This document shows positions 1 through 8,379 of a stretch of 64,000 nucleotides of DNA, piece after piece. The notes beneath the pieces are model-generated. The model saw only the letters and a list, made by a program, of their open reading frames with translations. It had not been told where the DNA came from and ran no database searches. This DNA is from Dermacoccus abyssi (GTDB taxonomy: Bacteria; Actinomycetota; Actinomycetes; Actinomycetales; Dermatophilaceae). Position numbers and translations under genes: made by a program. The stretch lies in assembly GCF_003515945.1 (NCBI RefSeq), contig NZ_QWLM01000009.1, positions 56,709-120,708 of the forward strand. Reading direction: 5' to 3'. How positions within the stretch are numbered: the stretch's first letter is position 1; each line of letters starts with the position of its first letter.

Positions 1-1
1 C

Positions 2-442
2 GGCATCTGCTTCATGGAGTCGGTGCCGCGCCGCCTCGCGCCCGGAGTCCTGTTCGTCACCGCCTCGACGTACGTGACGCAGTGGTCGGTGCAGAACTGG
101 GTCGACGCCCCGGCCTGGGGCGGCGCGCTCGCAGGGGCCTTCGTCGCGAGCTTCAGCGCCTGGGTCATTGCCCTGGCCCGCCCGACGATGTCGCGCATGG
201 TGCTCTTCCTGCCCAGCTTCTGGCTCCTCGTTCCCGGCTCGTTGGGCCTCGTGACGGTGACCCAGCTCGGCATCGATCCGCGCGAGTCGTGGCCGACGGC
301 GATGAACGCGACGAGCGTCGTGCTCGCCATCGCCCTCGGCCTCGTCTTCGGCACGAGCGCCGCCCGAGCCCTGCGCTTCACGATCCGCCGCGGCCTTCGC
401 CGCCGCGCGGACGCCCGCGCGGCGTCTACCCTGGTGGAATGA
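2..442 (+). CDS. Threonine/serine exporter family protein, C-terminal part
   Basis: The reading frame is open from the window edge, so the 5' part lies outside. The visible 146 residues are hydrophobic with about three membrane segments and carry the SFWLLVPGSLGL stretch followed by VTQL, as in the C-terminal membrane domain of ThrE-type (ThrE/DUF3815) exporters, which move threonine or serine out of the cell. The tail is Arg-rich and probably cytoplasmic. The stop overlaps the next start in an ATGA arrangement, so the two genes are probably translationally coupled. Family is fairly clear; substrate is inferred. Confidence 0.72.
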   Translation, partial: GICFMESVPRRLAPGVLFVTASTYVTQWSVQNWVDAPAWGGALAGAFVASFSAWVIALARPTMSRMVLFLPSFWLLVPGSLGLVTVTQLGIDPRESWPTAMNATSVVLAIALGLVFGTSAARALRFTIRRGLRRRADARAASTLVE

Positions 443-600
443 GCAACTCTCCGCGCCTGCGCGTCTTCCTGCTCGGCCTCGCCGGGGTGACCCTGGGTAT
501 CGCGCTGGCCAAGCTGTCCGGAGGTTCACTCGCCGCGGTCGTCGCCATCGTCCTGGCGCTCATCTGCTTCGTCCTGTTCCGCATGCGGACCGGTCGCTGA
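439..600 (+). CDS. Small two-helix membrane protein, unknown function
   Basis: This 53-residue protein starts at the ATG of an ATGA overlap with the upstream exporter gene. It has a short basic N-terminus, two hydrophobic segments (about residues 9-25 and 30-47) and a basic tail (RMRTGR). No motif is recognised. The overlap suggests cotranscription and coupled translation with the exporter, but a role as accessory subunit is only an inference. Confidence 0.55.
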   Translation: MSNSPRLRVFLLGLAGVTLGIALAKLSGGSLAAVVAIVLALICFVLFRMRTGR

Positions 601-718
601 TCATAACCTCGGGAAATTACTGTCAGGTAACTGTTTCGTCTCCATTCGCCGCAGTGCCGCACGCATGTTCACGGCGCGTGGGCACAGTGATGGAGACCCC
701 TTTCTGAGAGGAACCGCC

Positions 719-1102
719 ATGACCAACCACACCGACCGTCGCCGCGTCGACGGCGACATCACCTTCTCTGCCGCCGCCTGGATCGCCATCGACCTCGTCG
801 CTCTCGGCGTCCTCGTCCTCCTCCTGTGGATTTTCCAGCCGGAAAAGGGCCTCCTGCCCGAGCCGAGCTGGCTCATCGACCCGGTCGTCGGCTGGCTCAT
901 CGGCAACGTGGTCGGCTTCGTCGCCTTCCGCGCGCTGCTGCGCATCCCGCCGGCAGCTGTGGCCGCTGCCTGCCTCGTGCTCGTCGCGCTGTCGCCTGTC
1001 GTTTTCGTCAAGTACCCAGCGATGGGTGCGTTCTTCGCGGGCCTCGTCATCGGGCTCGGGTCGGGTGCGCTCATCCACCGCGCCCGGGTCGAACAGGCCT
1101 GA
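719..1102 (+). CDS. Integral membrane protein, unknown function
   Basis: A 127-residue protein. I chose the ATG at 719 because a GAGAGGAAC ribosome-binding site lies just upstream; an upstream ATG at 665 lacks one. A polar N-terminus (about 17 residues) is followed by four hydrophobic segments: near residues 18-38, 48-66, 68-88 and 93-112. No family is recognised. It stands alone, followed by a strong hairpin terminator shared with the convergent lipase gene. Confidence 0.6.
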   Translation: MTNHTDRRRVDGDITFSAAAWIAIDLVALGVLVLLLWIFQPEKGLLPEPSWLIDPVVGWLIGNVVGFVAFRALLRIPPAAVAAACLVLVALSPVVFVKYPAMGAFFAGLVIGLGSGALIHRARVEQA

Positions 1103-1116
1103 CGCTCCGCGCGCAC

Positions 1117-1155
1117 GAAGGCGCCCACCCGTCGACTTCACGGGTGGGCGCCTTC
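1117..1155. terminator. Bidirectional hairpin terminator
   Basis: Two perfect 16-bp arms (1117-1132 and 1140-1155, beginning GAAGGCGCCCACCC) surround a 7-base loop between the convergent membrane-protein gene and lipase gene. There is no long T tract, as is common in high-GC actinobacteria. Confidence 0.8.
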
Positions 1156-1170
1156 ATGCGTCCGGACGAG

Positions 1171-2463
1171 CTACTTGAGGCCCGCCGCGGTGGAGCAGTT
1201 GCCCGTCGCGGGCGCTCCGGAGAGTCGCTGCACGACCCAGTCACGCGCGGTGAGCTGGTCGGCCAGCATCGGGTTGGCGTGGTTGAGAAGCGACTTCGGC
1301 CCGAGCGAGAGGCCCGGAATCGGCGCGTACGTCACGTTCGCGCCCTTGCCACACCAGTCGAGTGCGAGCTGCTTCGACTGAGCGTGCGGGACGACGTCGT
1401 CCGCGACGCCCGTGGCGACGCGCACGGCCGCCGTCGGCTTCATCGTGCCGGTGCGCTGCGCGCGCACGAACCCGGTGACTTCCTCGCTGCGCGCTATGAC
1501 GGCCGCGATGGGCTCACCGGTGGCCGTGAAGTCGCTCGTCTTGCGGTAGCCGTAGGACACGACGGTGTCGACCGTGCACTGACCCGACGTGCGCGAGAGC
1601 ATCGTCTTGCCCGTGGCGTTGACGCTCTCGTCGGCGAACGCCTTGACGGCCGCGCTCGAGCTGGCCGCCCCGTTGATGAAGTAGCCGATGACGCCCGCGA
1701 TCGGGCTGCCGTCGACACCGGCGAGCACCTTCTGGAGGTCGGCCGGCGGGGCTCCCACGTAGGCGGCCGCGACGTCGAGATCCGGGGCGTACGTCGGCGC
1801 GGCCTCGACGGCAGCGGCCGAGGCGCCGCCGCCCTGGGAGTAGCCGTACGTCGCGACCTTGGAGTTCGCCTTCACGGTGGCGCCGGGCACCTTGCTCGCG
1901 ACGCGCGCGGCGTCGAGCATGGCGTGCGCCTGGTCGTCACGGTTCATGTACGTGTGCGGGCGGCCCGGCGTACCGAGCCCGATGTAGTCGGTGACGACGA
2001 CGGCGACGCCCTTGGCGAGCAGGTTGTTCATACCCTGCGTCTCGTAGTTCACCCCGAGCGACCCGGGCGTCGAGAGGTTGATGGAGCTCGCCATCATCCG
2101 CGACGGCGCGCACTGGTCGCCCTGGCCGATCGTGCCGACGCCGTAGACGACGACCGGGCGCGGACCCGGGCCCTTCCACGCGGCCCACGGCTCGATGTAG
2201 GCGCCCGTGACGGCCGTGGGCTGCCCGTTGTCGTCCTTGGAGGAGTACATGATGCGGGTCGTGTTGCCCCACATGTTGAGGCCGGTGAAGAACTTCTCCG
2301 ACTTCATGAGGGTGCCCGGCTGAGCCGGAACAGCAGCCGGGGGCGTGTAGAAGTCGCCCGTCGCCGCGGAGGCGGAAGAGGCGGTGGCGGTCGTGGTGAC
2401 GCCGAGGCCGAGGGAGGCGGCACAGGATAGACCGAGTGCGGCGGTGAAACGGGAGGGTCGCAT
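1171..2463 (-). CDS. Secreted lipase, LIP-type alpha/beta hydrolase
   Basis: A 430-residue protein starting at ATG 2463. It has a Sec-type signal peptide: basic MRPSRF, a hydrophobic core, and a likely cleavage site near SASAA at residues 31-34. The mature part matches secretory lipases that hydrolyse triacylglycerols or other esters outside the cell. The nucleophile elbow is GYSQGG with Ser209. An Asp in VADDVVP and a His in LLNHANP fit the rest of the triad. Four cysteines in the mature part could form disulfides. It is transcribed alone and ends at the shared hairpin. Exact substrate is unknown. Confidence 0.85.
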   Translation of the reverse strand: MRPSRFTAALGLSCAASLGLGVTTTATASSASAATGDFYTPPAAVPAQPGTLMKSEKFFTGLNMWGNTTRIMYSSKDDNGQPTAVTGAYIEPWAAWKGPGPRPVVVYGVGTIGQGDQCAPSRMMASSINLSTPGSLGVNYETQGMNNLLAKGVAVVVTDYIGLGTPGRPHTYMNRDDQAHAMLDAARVASKVPGATVKANSKVATYGYSQGGGASAAAVEAAPTYAPDLDVAAAYVGAPPADLQKVLAGVDGSPIAGVIGYFINGAASSSAAVKAFADESVNATGKTMLSRTSGQCTVDTVVSYGYRKTSDFTATGEPIAAVIARSEEVTGFVRAQRTGTMKPTAAVRVATGVADDVVPHAQSKQLALDWCGKGANVTYAPIPGLSLGPKSLLNHANPMLADQLTARDWVVQRLSGAPATGNCSTAAGLK

Positions 2464-2584
2464 GGCGGGTCCTTCGTTCGGGGTGTGGTTTACGTCACAG
2501 TAGCCAGCCCGATGGCCCGATTGGGCCCCTTCCCGAAACTCGAAAAAGGTCGCTCGTCCGTCTCGTGGCGTCGACCGCGCGGCG

Positions 2585-3589
2585 TCAGCGCGTTCCGGTC
2601 CGCGCGAACGCCGAGCGCGGCGAAGCCTCGGACACACTGCACTCCGGTCCGGCCTGCGGACCCCGATCGAGAATGCGCGCGACATCCTGCGCAAGCTGCA
2701 CCGTGGCCTCGATCTCCACCCTGCGAGTCGAGACGCTCTCGACGTTGAAGCCGAACGGCAACCCGAGATACCGGCAGAAGCGCGCCAGTTCGTGCGCGGC
2801 CGCGATGCAGTGTTCGTACGACGCCTCGAGCGTGTCGTGACTGCGGCGCAGTTCGTTCTGCACCCAGCGCGGCACGTCGACTCCGAGCCACTGGAGGAAG
2901 TCGAGCGTCTTCTCCGAACCGCACAGCGACAGGGTGAACACGACGCGCGCCGGCGCGACGCCACGCTCCTCACACGCATAGACGTAGTCGGAGATCATGT
3001 CCTTCGCCTCGCCCGTGTCGTAGACGACCTGACTGACGAAGAAGCCCACGCCACCGTCCTGCTTGCGCAGCAGACGCTCGTGCTCGTCCTGCGTGCGCGC
3101 GTGGCGCTCGGGGATGACGACGCCGCCGAGCAGCACGTCGCGCTCGGCCTCGGCGTGCACCTCGATGGCGCGCGGGAGGGTGGTGCGCACCGGCTTGTCC
3201 GTCGAACTCGCCCCGACGAAGACGGTGGCGTCACCGGGCGCACGCTCGTCGAGGAACGCGGCGAGTTCCTGCTCCTCGTACTTGCCGACGCAGCGGTAGA
3301 CGATCGCGTTGCCCTGCCACGCGGACAGGGGCCCGGCGAGAAAAGCCGCAGGGTCCATCGTCTCGAGGTAGGGGAACGGGCGCTCGTCGCCCGCACGGTC
3401 GGACTCGTCGTCGAGGTCGTAAAGGATGAGTCCGTCGACGTCGAGTTGCTCGAGGCGCGAGAGAGCTGCGTCGGCGATCTCCTGAACCCGCTCGTCGCTC
3501 GTCGTGCGCCGCGGTGGCGTCATGGCGAACAGCAGGAGTTCGCGGTCACCGGAGACGAGGTCGGAGAAGGGCGCGGCAGGGTCACTCAT
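2585..3589 (-). CDS. Methylenetetrahydrofolate reductase-like protein
   Basis: A 334-residue TIM-barrel-type protein of the MTHFR superfamily. It begins like MetF with a strand carrying ELLLFAMTPPR and a region on the grouping of residues around DVDGLILYDLDD. The middle GGVGFFVSQVVYDT corresponds to the conserved MetF block before the FAD site, followed by CSEK-like LCGSEKTLDFLQWLGVDVP. Similar divergent proteins in mycobacteria have been assigned MTHFR activity, so flavin or folate binding is likely, but the reaction here is inferred. No folate or methionine genes are adjacent. The last 25 residues are low in family similarity. Confidence 0.7.
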   Translation of the reverse strand: MSDPAAPFSDLVSGDRELLLFAMTPPRRTTSDERVQEIADAALSRLEQLDVDGLILYDLDDESDRAGDERPFPYLETMDPAAFLAGPLSAWQGNAIVYRCVGKYEEQELAAFLDERAPGDATVFVGASSTDKPVRTTLPRAIEVHAEAERDVLLGGVVIPERHARTQDEHERLLRKQDGGVGFFVSQVVYDTGEAKDMISDYVYACEERGVAPARVVFTLSLCGSEKTLDFLQWLGVDVPRWVQNELRRSHDTLEASYEHCIAAAHELARFCRYLGLPFGFNVESVSTRRVEIEATVQLAQDVARILDRGPQAGPECSVSEASPRSAFARTGTR

Positions 3590-3628
3590 GGGTGTCGACC
3601 CTAGAGGCGACCCCGCCGCGTCACCGAT

Positions 3629-4136
3629 TCACAGGACGGAGGATGAGACGCCCACCAGCGTCTGCGCTTCATGTGCGCGCGTGTCGACGTAGCGCAGCTG
3701 CGTGGCGAAGAACGAACCGGGGATTCCGCCCAGCTCGGCCATCGCCTGGGGCACCTTGCGACGCGGCACCTGGTGCGCGACGGTGACGTGCGGCAACCAC
3801 ACGGCCCGGTGCAGGCCCGGCACGGCAGCACGCAGGCGACCCACGGCCTCGGCCGATTCCGGATAGGGAGACCTCGGGCCCGTCACCGAGCGCGAGGATG
3901 CCACAGACGTCGAGGCGCGCCGGCAACATCGCCCCCACGATGTCGCGCGCCAGCTGCGCCGCCCCCTACGGCATCGATTCTGCAGTGGCCAGCACGACAC
4001 GGGGCGCGGGGGTCATCGGCGACGACGATTCCACTCCATCTGCGGTGCGGCCGGCGAACCGCAGGCTCTCCTGTGCACACTCGACGTCCGATTCGCCCCC
4101 GACGTCGAGCCCCAACTCGATCATGATGTCGTTCAT
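3629..4136 (-). pseudogene. 2'-5' RNA ligase-like 2H phosphoesterase, disrupted
   Basis: Pieces of one 2H-family protein lie in two frames. The N-terminal piece (MNDIMIELGLD to APRVVLATAESMP) is ended by an in-frame TAG at 3966-3968. The same frame continues after it with GAAQLARDIVGAMLPARLD and LALGDGPEVSL, then shifts near 3855-3870 to AVGRLRAAVPGLHRAVWLPHVTV, which holds the conserved H-x-T/V motif PHVTVAHQVPRR, and finishes with FFATQLRYVDTRAHE. One nonsense codon plus one frameshift argue for a real pseudogene rather than a single read error. The start could also be the ATG at 4166. Confidence 0.7.
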
Positions 4137-4300
4137 AGATCGATCGTGCGCATGATGGGTGTGCATGGCATCTATTTAAGAGAAGCAACCCCACGCAAAT
4201 GCGCGAATAGCGTTGCCCGGCAATAATTTTCGTTGAAAAGTCTCTTTATGCACTTGTTGGGAAAATCGCCCACAGACGGTACGGAATTAAAAACCTATCG

Positions 4301-4966
4301 TCAGGAGGACGCGCTCGGACGCTGCCTCAGACGGTGCTGAACGAAGTACACGAGTGCCACGACGACCAGCCCGATGACCACCTTCTCCGCCACCCCGACG
4401 TACGGCTCGATGACGGGCCAGTTGGCCCCCAGGACATAGCCGGCGAGGACGAAGGCGGTGTTCCACAGGAGGCTGCCCAACGTCGTCAGGACGGTGAACT
4501 TCCACACGGCCATGCCGGTGAATCCTGCGGGAACGCTGATGAGCGAACGGAACACGGGCACCATGCGCCCGAGGAACACGGCCTTGTCGCCGTGGCGGGC
4601 AAACCAGCGCTCAGTGCGTTCGAGATCCTCGACCTTCATGAGCGGCATGCGATCCAGGATGCGAACGAGCTTCTCGCGGCCGATGGCTCGGCCCAGCCAG
4701 AACAGGGCAAGTGCACCGATGACGGAGCCCGCCGTCGTCCAGAGGATGGCTCCCCACAGGGTGATGACACCCTGGGCCGCGGCGAAACCCGCGATCGGCA
4801 GGATCGCCTCGCTGGGAATCGGCGGGAAGAGGTTCTCTGCGGCAACGAGCAGCCCTGCCCCCACGCCGCCGATGCTCTCCATGAGGTCGACGGCAAAGCC
4901 GGCGATGCCGGAGGTGGGTCCACCTTCGACACGCTCGGAGGGCTGGACGGCGAGGACGGTCATCAT
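4301..4966 (-). CDS. DedA family membrane protein
   Basis: A 221-residue polytopic protein of the DedA/SNARE-associated (VTT) family, implicated in phospholipid scrambling or undecaprenyl-phosphate recycling and in membrane homeostasis. Diagnostic features are ENLFPPIPSEAILP near residue 45 and the F-LGRMVPVFRSLISVPAGFTGM block near residue 130, where the Arg residues and the G-x-x-x-M/P pattern are conserved. About five hydrophobic segments are visible. It stands alone; the AT-richer 134 bp downstream (4167-4300) holds no gene that I can see. Confidence 0.88.
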   Translation of the reverse strand: MMTVLAVQPSERVEGGPTSGIAGFAVDLMESIGGVGAGLLVAAENLFPPIPSEAILPIAGFAAAQGVITLWGAILWTTAGSVIGALALFWLGRAIGREKLVRILDRMPLMKVEDLERTERWFARHGDKAVFLGRMVPVFRSLISVPAGFTGMAVWKFTVLTTLGSLLWNTAFVLAGYVLGANWPVIEPYVGVAEKVVIGLVVVALVYFVQHRLRQRPSASS

Positions 4967-5043
4967 ACCCGCCAGTTTCTCAGTTCCCCCACGGTGGAGC
5001 GAAATTCATCGGAGCTGCGGCCGCGTTGCTCACACCAGGCGTG

Positions 5044-6330
5044 TCAGCCGTCGTGGCGCGGCGATTCGTCCGGCTCCGGCGCCGCGTGGCGCCCTCGTGG
5101 CGCCGGGTGGTCACCCGCGTCGGAGTCGGCGTCAACGTCCGTGTCGTCAGCGGTGTCGGCATCGCCAGCGTCCTTCTCAGCCGGCTCGCGCGCCTCGCTC
5201 GCATCGGCCTCACTGTGCGACGGCAGGTGGTGTTCGACGAACTCGCCAACGACACCCACCGAGTCGTCCTCGATCTCGCTGACGCCCTGCGGCGAGAAGC
5301 GGTAGGTGTTGTTGCCGACCATCCAGATCATCCACAGACCGGCGACGGCCCAGGCCAGCACGACCCACAGCGGGCGTTCGAGGTCGACGCCCCCGAAGTA
5401 GGACAGGGAGCGCACCGCGTCGACTCCCGCGCCGTTGGGCAGGTACGGGCCGACCGTGCGCCAGGGCTCGGGCAGCACGTCGTAGGCGAACGCACCACCG
5501 GCCGAGGGGTTTCCGAGGATGACGAAGATGAGGATCGACAGGCCGATGCCGACGGTGCCGAACATCGAGGTGAGGCCGTAGGTGAAGGTACTCACGGCGA
5601 AGACGAGCGCCGCACCCATGAGGGCGATGGGCCAGAAGTCGCCGCGCAGTGCGTCGAGGCCGTACTGCGCAATGGCCGTGCCGACGATGCCGGAGACGAT
5701 CGCGTAGGCGGCAAAGAGGCCGAGACGCAATCGCGCGCCAAGGGCCGAGCGCGCACGGGTGCCGACGGCCGTCGTCATGGCCGAGGGCAGGAGGTAGGCG
5801 CCCACCAGCCACGCGAGGACGAGGTAGAACGCGGCGGTGCCACGGGTGTCGTCAGGCGCCGCCTTGACGATGTCGTGCGTCTTCAGGCCACGTTCGGCGT
5901 TCTTGGCGACGTTCTGGCCCACCGTCTGCGCAACCTGAGCCCGCGAGGCGCCCTGCGCGGAGGCGTAGTAGAGGTGGTCCGTCGGGTTCTTCTCCGTCTT
6001 CGAGGGGTTGAAGACGTAGACGCCGACGACCTTGCCCTCGCGCACCTGCTGCAGGGCGGCCTTCTCGTCCGTGGTGATCGTGGCACGCACGGGGTCGCCT
6101 TCGACGGCGTTGAGCTTGTTCGCGATGTAGCCCGCGTTGCCCTCGTGGTGGCTGACGACGAGGAACGGCGCGTTCTTCGGGTCCGGCTTGCCGAACGCAC
6201 CCATGTAGGACAGGCCCATGAGGGCCTGCACGACGACGCACATGATCGCCAGGATGATCATGCGCGGCACCATCGTGCGGATGAACTGCTTGTGGTCGTC
6301 GTGGGCGGACGCCGGCGCGGGTTGGGACAC
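5044..6330 (-). CDS. YhgE/Pip-like (DUF3533) membrane protein
   Basis: I place the start at GTG 6330, seven bases after a clear GAGGAG; an upstream TTG lies inside that ribosome-binding site. The 428-residue protein has one N-terminal membrane segment, an extracytoplasmic region of about 130 residues, then five or so membrane segments, as in ABC-2-like YhgE/Pip/DUF3533 proteins (including phage-infection proteins and EsxA-associated exporters). The C-terminal 65 residues are acidic, Asp/Glu/Ala rich and probably disordered. No ABC ATPase is adjacent. Function is unknown; export or envelope stress is the usual guess. Confidence 0.7.
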   Translation of the reverse strand: MSQPAPASAHDDHKQFIRTMVPRMIILAIMCVVVQALMGLSYMGAFGKPDPKNAPFLVVSHHEGNAGYIANKLNAVEGDPVRATITTDEKAALQQVREGKVVGVYVFNPSKTEKNPTDHLYYASAQGASRAQVAQTVGQNVAKNAERGLKTHDIVKAAPDDTRGTAAFYLVLAWLVGAYLLPSAMTTAVGTRARSALGARLRLGLFAAYAIVSGIVGTAIAQYGLDALRGDFWPIALMGAALVFAVSTFTYGLTSMFGTVGIGLSILIFVILGNPSAGGAFAYDVLPEPWRTVGPYLPNGAGVDAVRSLSYFGGVDLERPLWVVLAWAVAGLWMIWMVGNNTYRFSPQGVSEIEDDSVGVVGEFVEHHLPSHSEADASEAREPAEKDAGDADTADDTDVDADSDAGDHPAPRGRHAAPEPDESPRHDG

Positions 6331-6422
6331 GAGAAGACTCCTCAAAGAACGGAACGAGCCAACACTACACCTGTAGTAACACTCCCCAAAACTCCTGCTC
6401 CGGCGACCGACTCAGACGTTCG

Positions 6423-8168
6423 TCACCAGCTTCGCGGAATGTTGCGGAGGTTCGATCGTCCCATGGCGACGGCCTCGCCGGCACCACCGTTGAGGACGAT
6501 CTTGCTCATCGCCGTCGCGAAACCGAACACCTGGTCGCTCGTGATCTTCGGCGGGATCGACAGCGCCATCGGGTCCGTGACGATGTCGACGAGGCTCGGG
6601 CCCTTGTACGCGAGCGCCTCGGCGTAGGCGGCCTCGAGATCCTTCGGGTCCTCGACGCGCACGGCGTGCCATCCCATGGCCTCGGCGATGGCGGCGTAGT
6701 TCGTTCCGGGCACGTCGACGCCGAAGTCGGGGAGCTTGTCGACGAGCATCTCGAGCTTGACCATGCCGAGCGTCGAGTTGTTGAACAGCGCCACCGTGAG
6801 CGGCAGGTCGTAGGTGCGCGCCGTCAGCATGTCGCCGAGGAGCATCGACAGGCCGCCGTCACCCGACATCGAGACGACCTGACGCTCGGGGTAGGCGAAC
6901 TGGGCGCCGATGGCCTGCGGCAGCGCGTTCGCCATCGAGCCGTGGAGGAACGAACCGATGAGGCGGCTCTTGCCCGTCGGGTTGAGGTAGCGCGCCGACC
7001 ACACGTTGCACATGCCGGTGTCGGCCGTGACGATCGCGTCGTCCGCGAGCATGCCGTCGAGCACCGACGCGGCGTACTCGGGGTGGATCGGCTTCTGCTT
7101 CTCGACCTTGCGCGTGTACGCCCCGACGGCCTTGTCCATCAGCTTGCTGTGCTTCTTCAGCATCTTGTCGAGGAACTTGGAGTTCTTCTTCTCCTCGACG
7201 AGCGGCAGCACGGTCGCGAGCGTCGCCTTGACGTCACCGTGGACCGGCAGGTCGACGGCGGTGCGGCGACCGAGGTTCTCGGGGCGCGTATCGATCTGCA
7301 CGGTGCGGATGTCGGGCAGGAACTGGTCGTAGGGGAAGTCGGTGCCGAGCATGATCATGAGGTCGGCGTCCTCGATGCCCTCGGCAGCCGCGCCGTAGCC
7401 GAGCAGGCCCGTCATGCCGACGTCGAACGGGTTGTCGTACTGGACGAAGTCCTTGCCGCGCAGCGAGTGACCGACCGGCGCCTTGATCTTCTCGGCAAGC
7501 GCGATGAGCTCGTCGTGCGCACCCTCGACGCCGGCGCCTCCGAAGATGGCGACCGTCTCGGCACGGTTGATCTCGCTGGCGAGCTGACGCACGACGTCGT
7601 CGTTCGGCGTGATGACGCCCTTCGTCGGGATGGCGACGGGCGTGATGTCGGCCGTGGCCCCTTCGTCGGCGATGTCACCGGGCAGCGTGACGACGGCGAC
7701 GCCGCCGATCGTCACGGCGTGCTGGATGGCGGCCTGCACGACGCGCGGGCTCTGCGTCGGCGTGCTCACGAGTTCGGAGTAGACGCTGCACTCGGTGAAG
7801 AGGCGGTCGGGGTGGGTCTCCTGGAAGTAGCCCTGACCGATCTGGGCGCTCGGGATGTGGCTCGCGATGGCGAGCACCGGAGCGCCGGAACGGTTGGCGT
7901 CGTAGAGACCGTTGATGAGGTGCAGGTTGCCCGGGCCGCACGAGCCCGCGCACACGGCGAGTTCACCTGTCACCTGCGCGTCCGCGCTGGCGGCGAAGGC
8001 CGCAGCCTCCTCGTGACGCACGTGGATCCAGTCGATACCACCCCGCGCCGCGCCGCCGGTGCGGCGCACCGCGTCGACGATCGGGTTGAGGCTGTCGCCG
8101 ACGATTCCGTAGATGCGGCGCACACCTGCGGCCTGCAACTGCTCGACGATCTGCTCTGCCAGCTTCAT
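6423..8168 (-). CDS. poxB: Pyruvate dehydrogenase (quinone) / pyruvate oxidase
   Basis: A 581-residue thiamine-diphosphate enzyme that decarboxylates pyruvate to acetate and CO2 and passes electrons to membrane quinone. The N-terminal PYR domain begins MKLAEQIVEQLQAAGV with VGDSLNPIVDA and the catalytic Glu in HVRHEEAAAFAA. The central FAD domain has IFGGAGVEGAH. The C-terminal PP domain has the ThDP/Mg motif GDGGLSMLLGDMLTA through VALFNNSTLGMVKLEM. Length matches PoxB (about 572). It is a single gene with an AGGAGTA ribosome-binding site. Confidence 0.92.
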   Translation of the reverse strand: MKLAEQIVEQLQAAGVRRIYGIVGDSLNPIVDAVRRTGGAARGGIDWIHVRHEEAAAFAASADAQVTGELAVCAGSCGPGNLHLINGLYDANRSGAPVLAIASHIPSAQIGQGYFQETHPDRLFTECSVYSELVSTPTQSPRVVQAAIQHAVTIGGVAVVTLPGDIADEGATADITPVAIPTKGVITPNDDVVRQLASEINRAETVAIFGGAGVEGAHDELIALAEKIKAPVGHSLRGKDFVQYDNPFDVGMTGLLGYGAAAEGIEDADLMIMLGTDFPYDQFLPDIRTVQIDTRPENLGRRTAVDLPVHGDVKATLATVLPLVEEKKNSKFLDKMLKKHSKLMDKAVGAYTRKVEKQKPIHPEYAASVLDGMLADDAIVTADTGMCNVWSARYLNPTGKSRLIGSFLHGSMANALPQAIGAQFAYPERQVVSMSGDGGLSMLLGDMLTARTYDLPLTVALFNNSTLGMVKLEMLVDKLPDFGVDVPGTNYAAIAEAMGWHAVRVEDPKDLEAAYAEALAYKGPSLVDIVTDPMALSIPPKITSDQVFGFATAMSKIVLNGGAGEAVAMGRSNLRNIPRSW

Positions 8169-8344
8169 ACGTACTCCTCGGCATCGACGGGCCGCACCCG
8201 CGCTTGGCGGGGCGTGGAAAAACCCTGAAAGCTCTGATCAGTCAAGTACCAGCCACCGATAGCGTCAACCGCTTGCACGTGTGACGCTCACCGCCGGCGC
8301 GCGAAAGCGGCCCAGCGCGTCCCGTGCTCCCGGCATACGGGGAA

Positions 8345-8372
8345 CTTCCCGCCCACGCGGGTGGGCGGGAAG
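8345..8372 (-). terminator. Hairpin terminator after DyP peroxidase gene
   Basis: Perfect 12-bp arms (8345-8356, 8361-8372; CTTCCCGCCCAC) with a GCGG loop lie directly downstream of the stop of the minus-strand peroxidase gene at 8380. Confidence 0.8.
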
Positions 8373-8379
8373 CGCGCCG

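Noticed and set aside
826..2430. Long plus-strand frame over the lipase gene
   Set aside because: Arg/His/Asp-rich shadow of the lipase; no domain. The same applies to the long antisense frames over poxB, BCCT, putP and the DHA2 pumps.
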